From an uncultured Bacteroidia bacterium (GTDB taxonomy: Bacteria; Bacteroidota; Bacteroidia; Bacteroidales; UBA932): DNA of 64,000 nt. Location of the stretch: positions 20,873 through 84,872 of the forward strand of contig CACWOH010000016.1 of NCBI GenBank assembly GCA_902762435.1, read 5' to 3'. A program made the position numbers and the translations under genes. Positions 8,932 through 17,507 of the stretch are shown here, in pieces (the first letter of the stretch is position 1; each line of letters begins with the position of its first letter). The notes under the pieces were generated by a model, which saw only the letters and a list, made by a program, of their open reading frames with translations, had not been told where the DNA came from and made no database searches.

Positions 8932-10020
8932 TTACTCCATTTCGACTCCGCTGTATTCCTTAATCAAAGAGAACAATCTGTTTTTCACGCCTACTTGCAG
9001 CGGAGACTGCATAACATCAAAATCCGGCGCATTGTTTCCCTCAACAAATTCTATCTCTCCGGACTTGTTAATCACCACATCCCAACCGGTGAGCGTATTC
9101 TTCGTCATCGTTGCCGCTTCACTGCAGGTCTTACAAATAAGATCCCATTTGGGGATTTTAAACCCTTTTATTTTCAACCGGCTATCGGGATGGAAAGGGA
9201 ACCTTTGTCCTTTCGTATTAATCCCATCACTCTCGATTACTCCTGTTTCGACATTGATCTGGGCAAATATACCCCCGGCATGCGCATTGTCAACTATGCT
9301 TGCTCCCCCACCCATCCGGAAAAAACTGCCGAATACCTCCGCCTTCTCCTGATTCGAAACGGTTACGACACGAATCGAATTCAAACTCTGAGGATGGAAC
9401 GCGCTCAATTCATCACAAGACTCTATATACTGTTCAACCAGCATCCGCCCTTTTACGCAAGAATCATAAAGAGCCCTGATATCCCGCACCGAATCTTTAC
9501 ACGTTTTGAAAATACCTTGCCCCAAACTTCCGGCTTTAGGTTTCACGATACAATCATACCTGGAAACCAATGACACGAACTCATCTAATGTTGCATCAGG
9601 GGCATAAAGCCACTCCCTATGTACAAACGACTTAAAAAAACTCAAGAACAGTACTTTATCCTTGAAAATATATTGGACCGATGCCGGAATATATTTCCAG
9701 ACGAAATACTTCATCTTCAACCTGGATACATATTCCTCCCGGACCTGCTCCGGTTTTTGGGGGAAATCATACTGCAAAGCATATTCATTATATGATACCC
9801 AATGCTTTCCCAGTGCGTCCTTATAATCTTCATATGAGCCCGCTCCCTTGCCCTTGTCATATACTCTTTTTGCGATGGCCAGCTGTCGCATCTTCCCATA
9901 TCGGACCCGAAGGCTGGCCCAAAATCCTTTCATTCCGACAGAAGAAAGGATTTTGTCGAAAGCGGGAGTTTCTATGATTTCTTTTAGCCTAGAGCCAGAT
10001 TCTCTCATAGATAATACCAT
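8932..10020 (-). CDS. Sugar-transfer-associated ATP-grasp protein, copy A
   Basis: 362 residues. The ATP-grasp core has a nucleotide-binding strand and loop IVKPKAGSLGQGIF (about 170), the family block HPQSLNSIRVVTV, a DNAHAGG loop, a GWDV strand and the metal-binding E-x-N in FVEGNNAPDFD. These landmarks match the ATP-grasp type linked to exopolysaccharide genes (Pfam ATPgrasp_ST, related to TupA of teichuronopeptide synthesis). Family enzymes are expected to form amide bonds through an acyl-phosphate; substrate unknown. It is closest to the next gene upstream, with which it shares long near-matching stretches. The ATG at 10020 lies six bases from the preceding stop. Confidence 0.78.
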   Translation of the reverse strand: MVLSMRESGSRLKEIIETPAFDKILSSVGMKGFWASLRVRYGKMRQLAIAKRVYDKGKGAGSYEDYKDALGKHWVSYNEYALQYDFPQKPEQVREEYVSRLKMKYFVWKYIPASVQYIFKDKVLFLSFFKSFVHREWLYAPDATLDEFVSLVSRYDCIVKPKAGSLGQGIFKTCKDSVRDIRALYDSCVKGRMLVEQYIESCDELSAFHPQSLNSIRVVTVSNQEKAEVFGSFFRMGGGASIVDNAHAGGIFAQINVETGVIESDGINTKGQRFPFHPDSRLKIKGFKIPKWDLICKTCSEAATMTKNTLTGWDVVINKSGEIEFVEGNNAPDFDVMQSPLQVGVKNRLFSLIKEYSGVEME

Positions 10021-10026
10021 TATGCT

Positions 10027-11106
10027 TTATTCCAGATCTATTCCGCGATACTCTTTGACCAATGCATATATCTTTTTCTTGGCCCCCGCGCCATAACGGG
10101 TCTGCATCATATCCATATCCGGCCCGTAATTGGCTTCTACCAATTCCACATTCCCGTCCTTATCGAGCACAACATCCCATCCCGTGATGGGATTATCCGT
10201 CTGCAATGCTGCCTCACGACAGGATGACGTGACAGCGTCCCACTTGGGGACCCGGAACCCCTTGAAGGCAATTCCACTATCCGGATGGGTTATAAACCTT
10301 TCACCAAAGGTATTTGCACCATCCGTCTCAACGATACCGGTTTCAACATTTACCTGGGCTGATATACCACCCGCGTGCGAATTGTCAACCACACTGTCAC
10401 CGACCCCGGTCCGAAGCACTCCGGAAAGAATGCACGCCTTCCCGGAACCCGCTACGGTAACCACCCGGATGGTATTCAAGCTCTGGGGATGCAGTTCCTT
10501 TAATTCTGCACAAGATTCGATGCACTGCTCCAGAAGATAACGATCCCGATAACATTGAGAATACAGTTGTTCAACGTTGTTCAAATCATCCTTGTGAATC
10601 TTATAAATACCCTTGCCCAGTTTTCCATCACAAGGCTTGGCGATACAGTCATATTCTGAAACCATCTGAGAAAAAGTCTCCAGAGAAGCATCCGGTACAT
10701 AAATCCACCGTCGATGCACATACTTCCGGAAAGTCTTCAAAAGGATTTGTTTATTGCGGAATACCGCTTTGGCGGATCCGGGAGCATATCGCCAATAGAA
10801 GTATGCCATCCTCAAGCGGGAAACATACTCCTCCCGTTCTTCCTCTTTTTTCTTATAAAACTCATACTGATAAGCATACTCAGAATATGTAACCCAATGC
10901 TTATTCAAAGCGTCTTTGTAATCATCCAGGTTTCCCAAAGGAGAACCATCGCAAAACCTCCTTTCAGCTTCAGCGAGCATTTTTCTCTTTCTGGATCGAA
11001 CGGTAAGATCCGCCCATAGGCGTTTTATGCCTGAATATGTCGCAAACTTATCCCCTGCCGGAGAATAAGCTACCGAGCAGAGAAATGATTTCAGTCTATT
11101 GTTCAT
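10027..11106 (-). CDS. Sugar-transfer-associated ATP-grasp protein, copy B
   Basis: 359 residues and the clear sister of copy A. Both share KHWVxYxEYAxQY, REEYVSRL, a VHRxWxYxPDA block and the same C-terminal order. ATP-binding is at IAKPCDGKLGKGIY (about 160), followed by HPQSLNTIRVVTV, DNSHAGG, GWDVVLDKDG and the E-x-N metal site LVEANYGPDMD. All catalytic landmarks look intact in both copies, so this is a duplication that kept two active genes. The likely function is amide ligation of an amino acid or amine to a sugar acid or acyl carrier; which one is unknown. It follows the acetyltransferase gene by three bases. Confidence 0.78.
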   Translation of the reverse strand: MNNRLKSFLCSVAYSPAGDKFATYSGIKRLWADLTVRSRKRKMLAEAERRFCDGSPLGNLDDYKDALNKHWVTYSEYAYQYEFYKKKEEEREEYVSRLRMAYFYWRYAPGSAKAVFRNKQILLKTFRKYVHRRWIYVPDASLETFSQMVSEYDCIAKPCDGKLGKGIYKIHKDDLNNVEQLYSQCYRDRYLLEQCIESCAELKELHPQSLNTIRVVTVAGSGKACILSGVLRTGVGDSVVDNSHAGGISAQVNVETGIVETDGANTFGERFITHPDSGIAFKGFRVPKWDAVTSSCREAALQTDNPITGWDVVLDKDGNVELVEANYGPDMDMMQTRYGAGAKKKIYALVKEYRGIDLE

Positions 11107-11109
11107 GTG

Positions 11110-11565
11110 CTACCTGGCTTTCTCTCCGCGTTCGACAATCTGTCCATTATCACTGATTACAGTACCTGTCCGGACAATCCTGGCCGGATTGCCCGCCACG
11201 ATACAATGGTCCGGCACAGAGCGGGTAACAACACTTCCTCCCCCCACATAGACGTGGTCTCCAATGGTCACTCCCGGCATGATCATCGACCTTCCGCCGA
11301 TGACGCAGTTACTGCCGATCCTCGTATCGCACCACATCGAGCAACCCTCCAGCGCACCGCGGGAATAATCGTGCGCTATGATCAAGGCTTCCATCAGCAC
11401 GCGTGTATTGTCTCCGATATGCACCCCTTTCGGATGGGCGCGGTCCAGGATGGCGCTCCTGGAGATCCGGCAATTCTCGCCAATTTCACACCCCCGCAGC
11501 CTGTGATGGAATATGATGAGCTTGCTGCTGTACCGGCTCATCAATTGTCTTAGACTCAGTTTCAT
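11110..11565 (-). CDS. Left-handed beta-helix acyltransferase (hexapeptide family)
   Basis: 151 residues. Hexapeptide repeats run through about residues 25-130 (IGENCRI, IGDNTRV, IGSNCVI, IGDHVYV), ending with VAGNPARIV, the usual tail of the O-acetyltransferase group (WcaF/NodL/CysE-like). The protein is slightly short for maltose-acetyltransferase relatives, with a basic amphipathic N-terminus. It would transfer an acetyl or other acyl group from CoA or ACP to a sugar hydroxyl in the cytoplasm. Placed directly after the KAS III gene, it is a candidate user of the locus-made acyl-ACP, but acetyl-CoA is equally possible. Confidence 0.8.
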   Translation of the reverse strand: MKLSLRQLMSRYSSKLIIFHHRLRGCEIGENCRISRSAILDRAHPKGVHIGDNTRVLMEALIIAHDYSRGALEGCSMWCDTRIGSNCVIGGRSMIMPGVTIGDHVYVGGGSVVTRSVPDHCIVAGNPARIVRTGTVISDNGQIVERGEKAR

Positions 11566-11566
11566 A

Positions 11567-12622
11567 TCAAAGCTTATTCAAAGTAGCCACAGTAACTTTT
11601 TTCGTCCTGAGCACCATCGTCCCCCAGGTAAGGCCGAGGCCGAAGGAGGAACACAACAACGTCAGCGGACGGTTCTGAAGCTCTTCCGCCAGGTTCCAGG
11701 TCATCAGCATCGGAACGGAGGCGCCACCCAGGTTACCGAATTCCTGCAGGTCGTAAGGGACTTTCTCCAGCGGGAGCTTGAGTTTCTTGACAATCCGGTC
11801 CACGATCAGCTTGTTGGCCTGGTGGATGAGGAAATAGTCCACATTCTCCGGTGTCAGTTCATATTTCTCCATCATCTTCTTGATGCTGATGGGCGGACGG
11901 GAGATGGCGAACGAAAAGACGTCCATCCCGTTGATCAGGGTGTCCTTCGGCGCACGGACGATGCCGTTGCCGAAATCCTCTTCGATGAAGGATTCCGGGG
12001 TGATCGGATGCCGGAAACCGCCGTGCGGCGTGATAAGCGCCTCGTAGCCGGCGCCCAGGGTATTGAACTCGATCACGATGTCCGGCGCGGAAGGGTCGTA
12101 TTCCAGTGCCATCGCCGTGCCACTGTCGCCGAACAGGGGCACGCGGCTCTTGTCCTTCATCGAGCCCATCCGGAGGGCGGTGTCCCCCACCAGCAGCAGG
12201 GCACGCTTGACGTTGCCGCCGCTGAGCAGGTTACCCGCCACGTTGATGGCGTACATACTGCCGCAGCAGCCCATCGGGATGTCCAGCACGAAGGTGCTCG
12301 TGGGCAGCCCCAGCCGGTGCTGCAGGATGCCGGAAGTGGGCGGTGTCTTGTAGTCCCCCGTCACGGAGCCGAACACCAGCACGTCGATGCTCTCCTTTTC
12401 CCACCCGAGCGCCGCGATCAGGCGCTCGGCGGCATCGAAGCACAGGTCCGAAGTGCACAGTTCGTCCGGCCCGATGTAGCGGTTCCGGATTCCGACGGTG
12501 TTGTCGAAAATATCGGCCTCCTCCTGCGTAAAGATGTCGAAATCCGCCGTCTTCACGGCATGGGCCGGCACCGTTCCCGTAACGCCGCGCAAGGCGACGT
12601 TCTTGATTTCCCAGAGGGCCAT
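11567..12622 (-). CDS. 3-oxoacyl-ACP synthase III (KAS III) family protein
   Basis: 351 residues from an ATG at 12622 that overlaps the ACP stop by one base; the longer open frame upstream is ACP sequence in another frame. The thiolase-fold catalytic triad is present: Cys119 in MGCCGSMYA, His in LIHQANKL and Asn in FGNLGGASVP. Such enzymes condense an acyl-CoA with malonyl-ACP to start a fatty acyl chain. With its own ACPs, ligase and SDRs it is more likely part of a dedicated short-chain acyl pathway for glycan decoration than the housekeeping FabH. Some family members instead act as acyltransferases. Confidence 0.82.
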   Translation of the reverse strand: MALWEIKNVALRGVTGTVPAHAVKTADFDIFTQEEADIFDNTVGIRNRYIGPDELCTSDLCFDAAERLIAALGWEKESIDVLVFGSVTGDYKTPPTSGILQHRLGLPTSTFVLDIPMGCCGSMYAINVAGNLLSGGNVKRALLLVGDTALRMGSMKDKSRVPLFGDSGTAMALEYDPSAPDIVIEFNTLGAGYEALITPHGGFRHPITPESFIEEDFGNGIVRAPKDTLINGMDVFSFAISRPPISIKKMMEKYELTPENVDYFLIHQANKLIVDRIVKKLKLPLEKVPYDLQEFGNLGGASVPMLMTWNLAEELQNRPLTLLCSSFGLGLTWGTMVLRTKKVTVATLNKL

Positions 12623-12861
12623 TACAGTTCGATTTCGTATTTGGCGAGGATCGCCCGGGCGTTGTCGTAGGACGTGCACTCCAGTATGTCCTCCGGATCC
12701 AGCATGATGTCGAACGTGTCCTCGATGTTGCTGGTCAGGTTCAGCTGGCGGACGCTGTCCCAGCCCTCCACGCTCTTGTTGTCGAATCCCGCCCCCAGGG
12801 CGGAAGCATCCACGGAGAAGACCTCGCAGAAGATGCCGTTCAGTTTATCCAGGTTCGTCAT
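12622..12861 (-). CDS. Acyl carrier protein (locus-specific), copy 1
   Basis: 79 residues, acidic, four-helix ACP pattern. The phosphopantetheine attachment serine is S36 in EGWDSVRQLNL, the canonical D-S context. The C-terminal acidic segment (DIMLDPEDILECTSYDNA) matches the third and fourth helices. It lies between the AMP-forming ligase (four bases away) and the KAS III gene (one-base overlap), so it probably carries the acyl group these two handle. A separate carrier (15632) exists in the same locus, suggesting two different loading steps. It is too diverged and in the wrong context to be the housekeeping AcpP. Confidence 0.83.
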   Translation of the reverse strand: MTNLDKLNGIFCEVFSVDASALGAGFDNKSVEGWDSVRQLNLTSNIEDTFDIMLDPEDILECTSYDNARAILAKYEIEL

Positions 12862-12865
12862 GGTT

Positions 12866-14239
12866 CTATTGGTTGATTACTTTGCCGGCCTCGTTGCGAA
12901 GGATCTTGTCCACGAGCCGGACTTCTATATTCTTGTGAAACAGATGCGTCTTTTCTTCGATGAAGGCAGGGAGCCGGTCCGCAAGGGCCGGATCGGTGAC
13001 CAGGACGACGAGTCTTTCGTCATCCCCCTTGCAGTAGCAATCCGCCTGGAATTCCGCCTTGACCAGGTTCTCCACCTCGTCCAGGCCGATCCGCAGGCCG
13101 AAGATCTTAAGGAACCTGCCCAGGCGCCCGACGATGAAATAGCAGCCGTCGGCATCGCGCCGCGCCAGATCGCCCGTCCGGCGGACACCGTGGTTTTCGT
13201 CGCCTTTCAGCAGGTCATCCAGGCCATTCGCATAGCCCAGCGTCACGTTCTCGCCGCGATAGACCATCTCGCCGGTCGCCTCGCCCTCGAAGGTCTCGAC
13301 CCCGGTCTCGTCGATGATGGACAGCTGCCCGCCCGGTTCGGCGATACCGATGCTGCAGGTCTTTTCCAGGGCGAGTTCCGCCGGGAGATAGGCCATCCGG
13401 GCCGTGCACTCGGACTGTCCGTAGGTCGCGATGAACCGCTTGCCCTTGTCCCGGGCATACTCCGCCAAGGCCGTGAACATCTCCGGCGTCAGTTTTCCAC
13501 CGCCCTGCGTGATGACGCGCAGGTTCGGGAGGTCCATCCGCGTGAAGCGCATCTTCATCAGCAGCTCGTAGCTGTACGGCACGCCGGTAAAGCTGGTGGC
13601 TTCCTTCAGCATCGCCCAGAACCCGCGGTCCAGCAGCGAACGGCCGGAAAGCAGGAGCGTCGCCCCCGCCAGCAGGTGGGATGCAATTACGGAGAGGCCC
13701 ATCGTGTAGTGCATCGGGAGCACCGCCATAGCGCGCTCGTCCGCGGTCAGGCCGAACAGACGGCGCACGTTGTCCGCATTCGCCTCGATGTTCCGATAGC
13801 TGTGGCGCACCAGTTTGGGACTGCCGGTCGATCCGGAAGTGGGCAGCAGCAGCGCCAGGTCTTCATACAACGGAGCACTGTCGAAGCCCGTTTTCAGCAA
13901 CACGTAACCCCAAGCCCGGAACACCGGTTCATAGGGGAACGCCATCTCCTCCGGGGCCCAAAGATAAGCAGGGCGGTACAGGTCGCGCAGGCGCTCATAC
14001 AGGCCGGTCTCCGTTTTCGCGCTCAGGATGAGCGGCACGATCCGCTCCGACAGGCAGGCCGTGTAGCCCAGCAGCGAGCCGATCCGGTTTTCGGCGAGCA
14101 GGAAGATCAGGGAACGTGCGGGCAGCCGGGCGGCGAACTCCGCGGAGAAATCGCAGATTTCGCCGTACGTCAACTGCGCTCCGCTGTCGTCGATGACGGC
14201 AACGGCAGCCCTGTCTTTCTTGTCAAGGTCCAGGAACAT
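12866..14239 (-). CDS. AMP-forming acyl-CoA/acyl-ACP synthetase (adenylation enzyme)
   Basis: 457 residues, a compact ANL-superfamily adenylation enzyme. Core motifs are LLPTSGSTGSPKLVRHS (ATP phosphate loop), YGQSE (A5), RTGDLARRDADG (A7 Asp), GRLGRFLKIFGLRIGLDEVE (A8 hinge) and a C-terminal NEAGKVINQ with the catalytic A10 lysine. All are present, so it should be active. It adenylates a carboxylic acid and most plausibly loads it onto the neighbouring ACP; loading an amino acid instead cannot be excluded. The N-terminus is shorter than in long-chain acyl-CoA synthetases, as in stand-alone domains working with carriers. ATG at 14239; six bases separate it from the broken SDR. Confidence 0.8.
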   Translation of the reverse strand: MFLDLDKKDRAAVAVIDDSGAQLTYGEICDFSAEFAARLPARSLIFLLAENRIGSLLGYTACLSERIVPLILSAKTETGLYERLRDLYRPAYLWAPEEMAFPYEPVFRAWGYVLLKTGFDSAPLYEDLALLLPTSGSTGSPKLVRHSYRNIEANADNVRRLFGLTADERAMAVLPMHYTMGLSVIASHLLAGATLLLSGRSLLDRGFWAMLKEATSFTGVPYSYELLMKMRFTRMDLPNLRVITQGGGKLTPEMFTALAEYARDKGKRFIATYGQSECTARMAYLPAELALEKTCSIGIAEPGGQLSIIDETGVETFEGEATGEMVYRGENVTLGYANGLDDLLKGDENHGVRRTGDLARRDADGCYFIVGRLGRFLKIFGLRIGLDEVENLVKAEFQADCYCKGDDERLVVLVTDPALADRLPAFIEEKTHLFHKNIEVRLVDKILRNEAGKVINQ

Positions 14240-14245
14240 GGAAAT

Positions 14246-14908
14246 TTAGATGGATGCGCAGCCGTCCACTCCGAGGATGTGGCCGCTGATATAGGAGGCC
14301 CGGTCGGACGCCACGTCCTGCGGCGTACCCAGACGTCCCAGGGCGATGCGGCTGATACGCTGGTCAATCTTGTCGCCGGAGGCCTCGTAAAGTTCTTCGA
14401 AGCGTTCTGTCTTGATGATGCCGGGGGCAACGGCATTCACACGGATCTGCTGCGGGGAAAGTTCCTTCGCCGCAGATTTGGTAATGGAGATGACCGCGCC
14501 CTTGGTGGACGAATACGCCACCTGGCCCGGGGATCCCACCACCCCTGTGATGGAAGCGATGTTGACGATGCTCCCGCCGCCCGTGCGCGCCATCAGGCGC
14601 GAAACAAGCTGGATCATGTCGATCACGGCGAACACATTCACGCTGAACATCTTCTCCAGCAGGGGTTTGGTCACCATCCCGAGTTTCTGGTTCTGGATGA
14701 TGGCGGCGTTGTTCACCACCACGTCGATGCGGCCTTCGGCCTTGTAGATGCCCATCAGGCCCGCCTTGAGCGCGGCGGAGTCCGTAACGTCAAAGCAGAC
14801 GGGCACGACGCGCGTACCGCTTCGCTGCGCGCAGTCCGCCGCCCAGGCTTCCATATCCCCCATTTGCAGGTCGTTGGCATAGACGACGGCGCCGTCCGCG
14901 GCGGCCTC
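14246..14908 (-). pseudogene. SDR (FabG-like 3-oxoacyl reductase), N-terminus lost by deletion
   Basis: The frame encodes most of a short-chain dehydrogenase: NNAAI, the Ser of SIVNIASITG, the YSSTKGA Tyr-Lys pair and the terminal SGHILGVDG. The whole Gly-rich NAD(P) loop is missing. In this frame, codons readable without a start (ADGAVVYANDLQ) continue directly upstream to about 14905, where the sequence abruptly becomes the end of the other SDR in a different frame. Near the C-terminus, GTPQDVASDRASY also lacks the roughly seven to eight residues normally found between DVA and SD. The first in-frame ATG is at 14863, but a product from there could not bind cofactor normally. A real lesion or an assembly collapse. 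Confidence 0.6.
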
Positions 14909-15632
14909 CGTCGATGACCAGGGAATGCCCGGTCACCCAGGAGGAAGCGTCGGAAAGCAGGTACACGATGGCCAGGGCGACGTCCCGCGGCTCGCCGTAA
15001 CGCTTGAGCGGGTATGTTTCCAAATCCCTCGCCTTATCTTCGTCCGAATAGGAACGGCCAGCCAGGTTGGTATTCACCATGCCGGGATTCACGCTGTTGC
15101 AACGCACTTTCGGCGCCATCTCCAGGGCCACGTTCTTCATGAAAACCTGAAGCGCGCCCTTGGAGGCACCATACATCGCATTGCCGGGCGCGGTCGTGTA
15201 AATGCCCCCGACGGAAACCGTGAAGACGATGGACGCGCCGGCATTGAACTTCTTCTTCCTGCACAGCCGCTGCGTCAGGTAAATGGGGGCGAAGGTGTTG
15301 ATGGACATAATCCGCTCCAGGTCGTCCGGGTTGATGAACTTGACCGGGAGGGGCTTGGTCACCCCGGCATTGCTCACGAACCCGTCCAGGGACGGCAGAT
15401 CCGCCACCAGGGCGTCCAGCGCCTCCTGGGAAGTCAGGTTCGCAACCAAGTATCGGTGCCCATCGCCTTCCAGTAATCCCTGCGTCTCTTGCAGGCCGGC
15501 TTCGTTGATGTCCGTCAGGATCAGTGTCGCGCCCAATTTGGCGCATTCGACCGAGGTGGCCCGGCCGATGCCGCCGGCGGCGCCCGTTATCAGGATGGTT
15601 TTCCCCGCGAGGGAAAAAGGATTATACTCCAT
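14790..15632 (-). CDS. SDR-family oxidoreductase (FabG-like), C-terminus altered by a deletion junction
   Basis: 280 residues, of which about 1-243 are a standard classical SDR. Cofactor loop TGAAGGIGRA, NAG at 88-90, the active-site Ser of IVFTVSVGG and Tyr-X3-Lys in YGASKGA are intact, and GHSLVIDGG is the normal end. The last 37 residues (Arg-rich, from about 244) are the neighbouring SDR read in the wrong frame and have no SDR character. The catalytic domain may still fold. Expected job: reduce a 3-ketoacyl-ACP to the 3-hydroxyacyl form, or oxidise a sugar. ATG at 15632 overlaps the upstream ACP stop by one base. Confidence 0.72.
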   Translation of the reverse strand: MEYNPFSLAGKTILITGAAGGIGRATSVECAKLGATLILTDINEAGLQETQGLLEGDGHRYLVANLTSQEALDALVADLPSLDGFVSNAGVTKPLPVKFINPDDLERIMSINTFAPIYLTQRLCRKKKFNAGASIVFTVSVGGIYTTAPGNAMYGASKGALQVFMKNVALEMAPKVRCNSVNPGMVNTNLAGRSYSDEDKARDLETYPLKRYGEPRDVALAIVYLLSDASSWVTGHSLVIDGGRRGRRRRLCQRPANGGYGSLGGGLRAAKRYARRARLL

Positions 15633-15865
15633 CAGGCAATCTTGGCTTGGACCGTATTGAACAGGTCCTGAATGGTTACGGCGGCTTTCATCTCGTTGCC
15701 GGTCAGGGCCACGCCGTATTCTTCGTCGATCATCGCAATGATGGACAGGGCCACGATGGAGGAATAGTCGTCCAGTTCATGGAAGACCGTTTCCGGGGAA
15801 AGGTCATCGACCGTCGTATCGTCAAACTGATCCGCGAAATTGTTGATGAATTCGTTGATTTCCAT
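15632..15865 (-). CDS. Acyl carrier protein (locus-specific), copy 2
   Basis: 77 residues from the ATG at 15865, which follows GGAG by a short spacer; a TTG twelve bases earlier is a weaker option. The helical, acidic pattern and the block HELDDYSSIVALSII place the pantetheinylated serine at residue 36. The usual Asp before it is Ser here. It differs strongly from the other ACP at 12622, so the two probably interact with different partners. Located between the PglD-like acyltransferase and the SDR, it may present the finished acyl group for transfer to an amino sugar (inference). Confidence 0.8.
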   Translation of the reverse strand: MEINEFINNFADQFDDTTVDDLSPETVFHELDDYSSIVALSIIAMIDEEYGVALTGNEMKAAVTIQDLFNTVQAKIA

Positions 15866-15877
15866 ATGATTCTCCAA

Positions 15878-16510
15878 TTATATCTCAAACTTTTTGGCCG
15901 GATTCCCGCAAACGGTCGTCCCGGCCTTCACTTTCCTGATTACAAAACTCAATGCCCCCACGTGGGCCCCCGTACCGACGGTAACCCCGTGATTGATCAC
16001 TGCGCCGGTGTGGATGTTGGTTTCGTCTTCAATAACGATGCCGCCCACGCACGTCACGTGCGTATCAATCCGGTTCCAGCTGCCCACGCGGGCGTCGTGC
16101 CCGATGACCGTATAGGACTGGATCATATTATAATCCCCGACCACGGCATCGTTGCCGATGATGGAGTAGGCCCCGACGAAGTTCCCTTTCCCGAGACGGG
16201 CGTTCTGGTAAATGCGCGCCGTCTTGTGGATCAATTCGATGAACTCCCCGCCCCGCGCGATAATCGCCTCCATGCAGGGACGCCGGGCGGCGCTCCCGAT
16301 CGACGAGACGAAAACATCGCCGGGCTGCGGCCGGTACTCCCGGATCGTCCCGAGGATCGGCGGATAGTTCTCCAGTCCGTCCAGGGCGTGAAGATTGTCG
16401 TCGAGGAATCCCTTGACGGTAAATTCCTCTCCGTAGCCCCGGCTCTCCAGCGCATTGCTGAAGACCGTCCGGCCCATCCCGCCGGCACCGATGATGATCA
16501 GGTTCTTCAT
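15878..16510 (-). CDS. NeuD/PglD-like sugar acyltransferase
   Basis: 210 residues from the ATG at 16510; the 66 preceding codons are out-of-frame ATP-grasp sequence. The N-terminal Rossmann-like PglD_N part (KNLIIIGAGGMGRTVFS, then KGFLDDN) precedes a left-handed beta-helix (about 95-205) ending VCGNPAKKFEI. In this family a His in the helix acts as base; candidates lie in INHGVTVGTGAHVG. PglD relatives N-acetylate 4-amino sugars with acetyl-CoA. The ACP gene 12 bases downstream makes an ACP-bound donor possible. The start overlaps the ATP-grasp stop by four bases. Confidence 0.82.
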   Translation of the reverse strand: MKNLIIIGAGGMGRTVFSNALESRGYGEEFTVKGFLDDNLHALDGLENYPPILGTIREYRPQPGDVFVSSIGSAARRPCMEAIIARGGEFIELIHKTARIYQNARLGKGNFVGAYSIIGNDAVVGDYNMIQSYTVIGHDARVGSWNRIDTHVTCVGGIVIEDETNIHTGAVINHGVTVGTGAHVGALSFVIRKVKAGTTVCGNPAKKFEI

Positions 16511-17502
16511 TTCAATTGTTTCAAAAGTTTCTTGTACTCTGGCCACATGCCATGATAGTGCATCTGTTGGAAATCGTGGTCCGCATTGTCGTTCCCTTCT
16601 ATCAAGGCAAAACCGCCATTCTCGAGAGGGACCACATCCCATCCCACATACCTTACGGTTTTCACCACCCGGGCGCACCGTTCTACAAAAGCCTTGCATT
16701 CCTGCCAATCGGGTATCTGGAACCCCATGATCTGCTTGCCTGTCATCGGGTGGAACAGGAACTCCTTGTCCTGCGCATTATATCCGACCGAATCAATGAC
16801 ACCCGTTTCCATATCGATATTGGCGCCGATTCCGTCAAAATGGAAATTGTCCACAAAATTGCCTTTATTGCCGATTCGGATCCGCGCGCTCATGAAATGA
16901 ACCTCGTCCTTCTTATCATCATACACCGTTACCAGCCGTAAGGTATTGATTGAAGCCGGATGGAACTCCGCCAGCGCGGGATGTTCGTGCAATCGGTTCT
17001 CAGCCACATAATGACTGCCAGAATCAGATTTCAATGCCTTAAACAGTTCATCCGGATCGGTATCCGCCAGGGAATACAACTTAACGCTATTGCCGCGAAA
17101 ACCCCGGACTTCTTTGACAAATATCTCCTTGTGCCTGGCAAAAAAAGAGTTGAATGCATTCTGTGTCGTCTCATCCAAGTTTATGCTCTCCCGCCCGAGA
17201 TTATTACGAAAGACGTTGTTGAATGCACTCTTGTCCCGGAAGTACTTTATGTCTTTCGGATCATTGCATACGCGCATGATCCGGTGATATCTCCGATAGG
17301 TAATATACTCCCTTCGCCCGTTAGGCCTCAGCTTAAAGAAGCCGTAGGCAAAATAATCATTTAAAGATGCCCCCTGGCAGACAAAGGCGGAGACATAATC
17401 GATGAAGCACCCCAACTTCACGAAGGGTTTGCAGATTCCGTCCTTGCCGATATATGTTGCGTACAACTGATTGAAACGATCTACGAAACGCTTGATTGTC
17501 AT
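16507..17502 (-). CDS. Sugar-transfer-associated ATP-grasp protein, copy C
   Basis: 331 residues, the shortest of the seven. Landmarks: HPASINTLRLVTVYD, DNFHFDG in place of the usual D-N-x-x-x-G-G, TGVIDSVGYN, FHPMTGKQI, GWDVVPLENG and the E-x-N site ALIEGNDNADHDFQQ. The ATP-loop region around residues 120-160 lacks the strong KP-x-G-x-G-x-G seen in its paralogues, so ATP binding may differ. Family role is inferred amide ligation during surface-polymer synthesis. It lies between a GT4 glycosyltransferase and the PglD-like gene. The lower GC of this gene compared with the acyl module next to it suggests separate acquisition. Confidence 0.75.
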   Translation of the reverse strand: MTIKRFVDRFNQLYATYIGKDGICKPFVKLGCFIDYVSAFVCQGASLNDYFAYGFFKLRPNGRREYITYRRYHRIMRVCNDPKDIKYFRDKSAFNNVFRNNLGRESINLDETTQNAFNSFFARHKEIFVKEVRGFRGNSVKLYSLADTDPDELFKALKSDSGSHYVAENRLHEHPALAEFHPASINTLRLVTVYDDKKDEVHFMSARIRIGNKGNFVDNFHFDGIGANIDMETGVIDSVGYNAQDKEFLFHPMTGKQIMGFQIPDWQECKAFVERCARVVKTVRYVGWDVVPLENGGFALIEGNDNADHDFQQMHYHGMWPEYKKLLKQLK

Positions 17503-17507
17503 AACGC

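Noticed and set aside
12674-14917. 747-residue plus-strand frame opposite the acyl module
   Set aside because: Antisense of the AMP ligase and SDR; composition is typical of a reverse-frame shadow and no motif was found.
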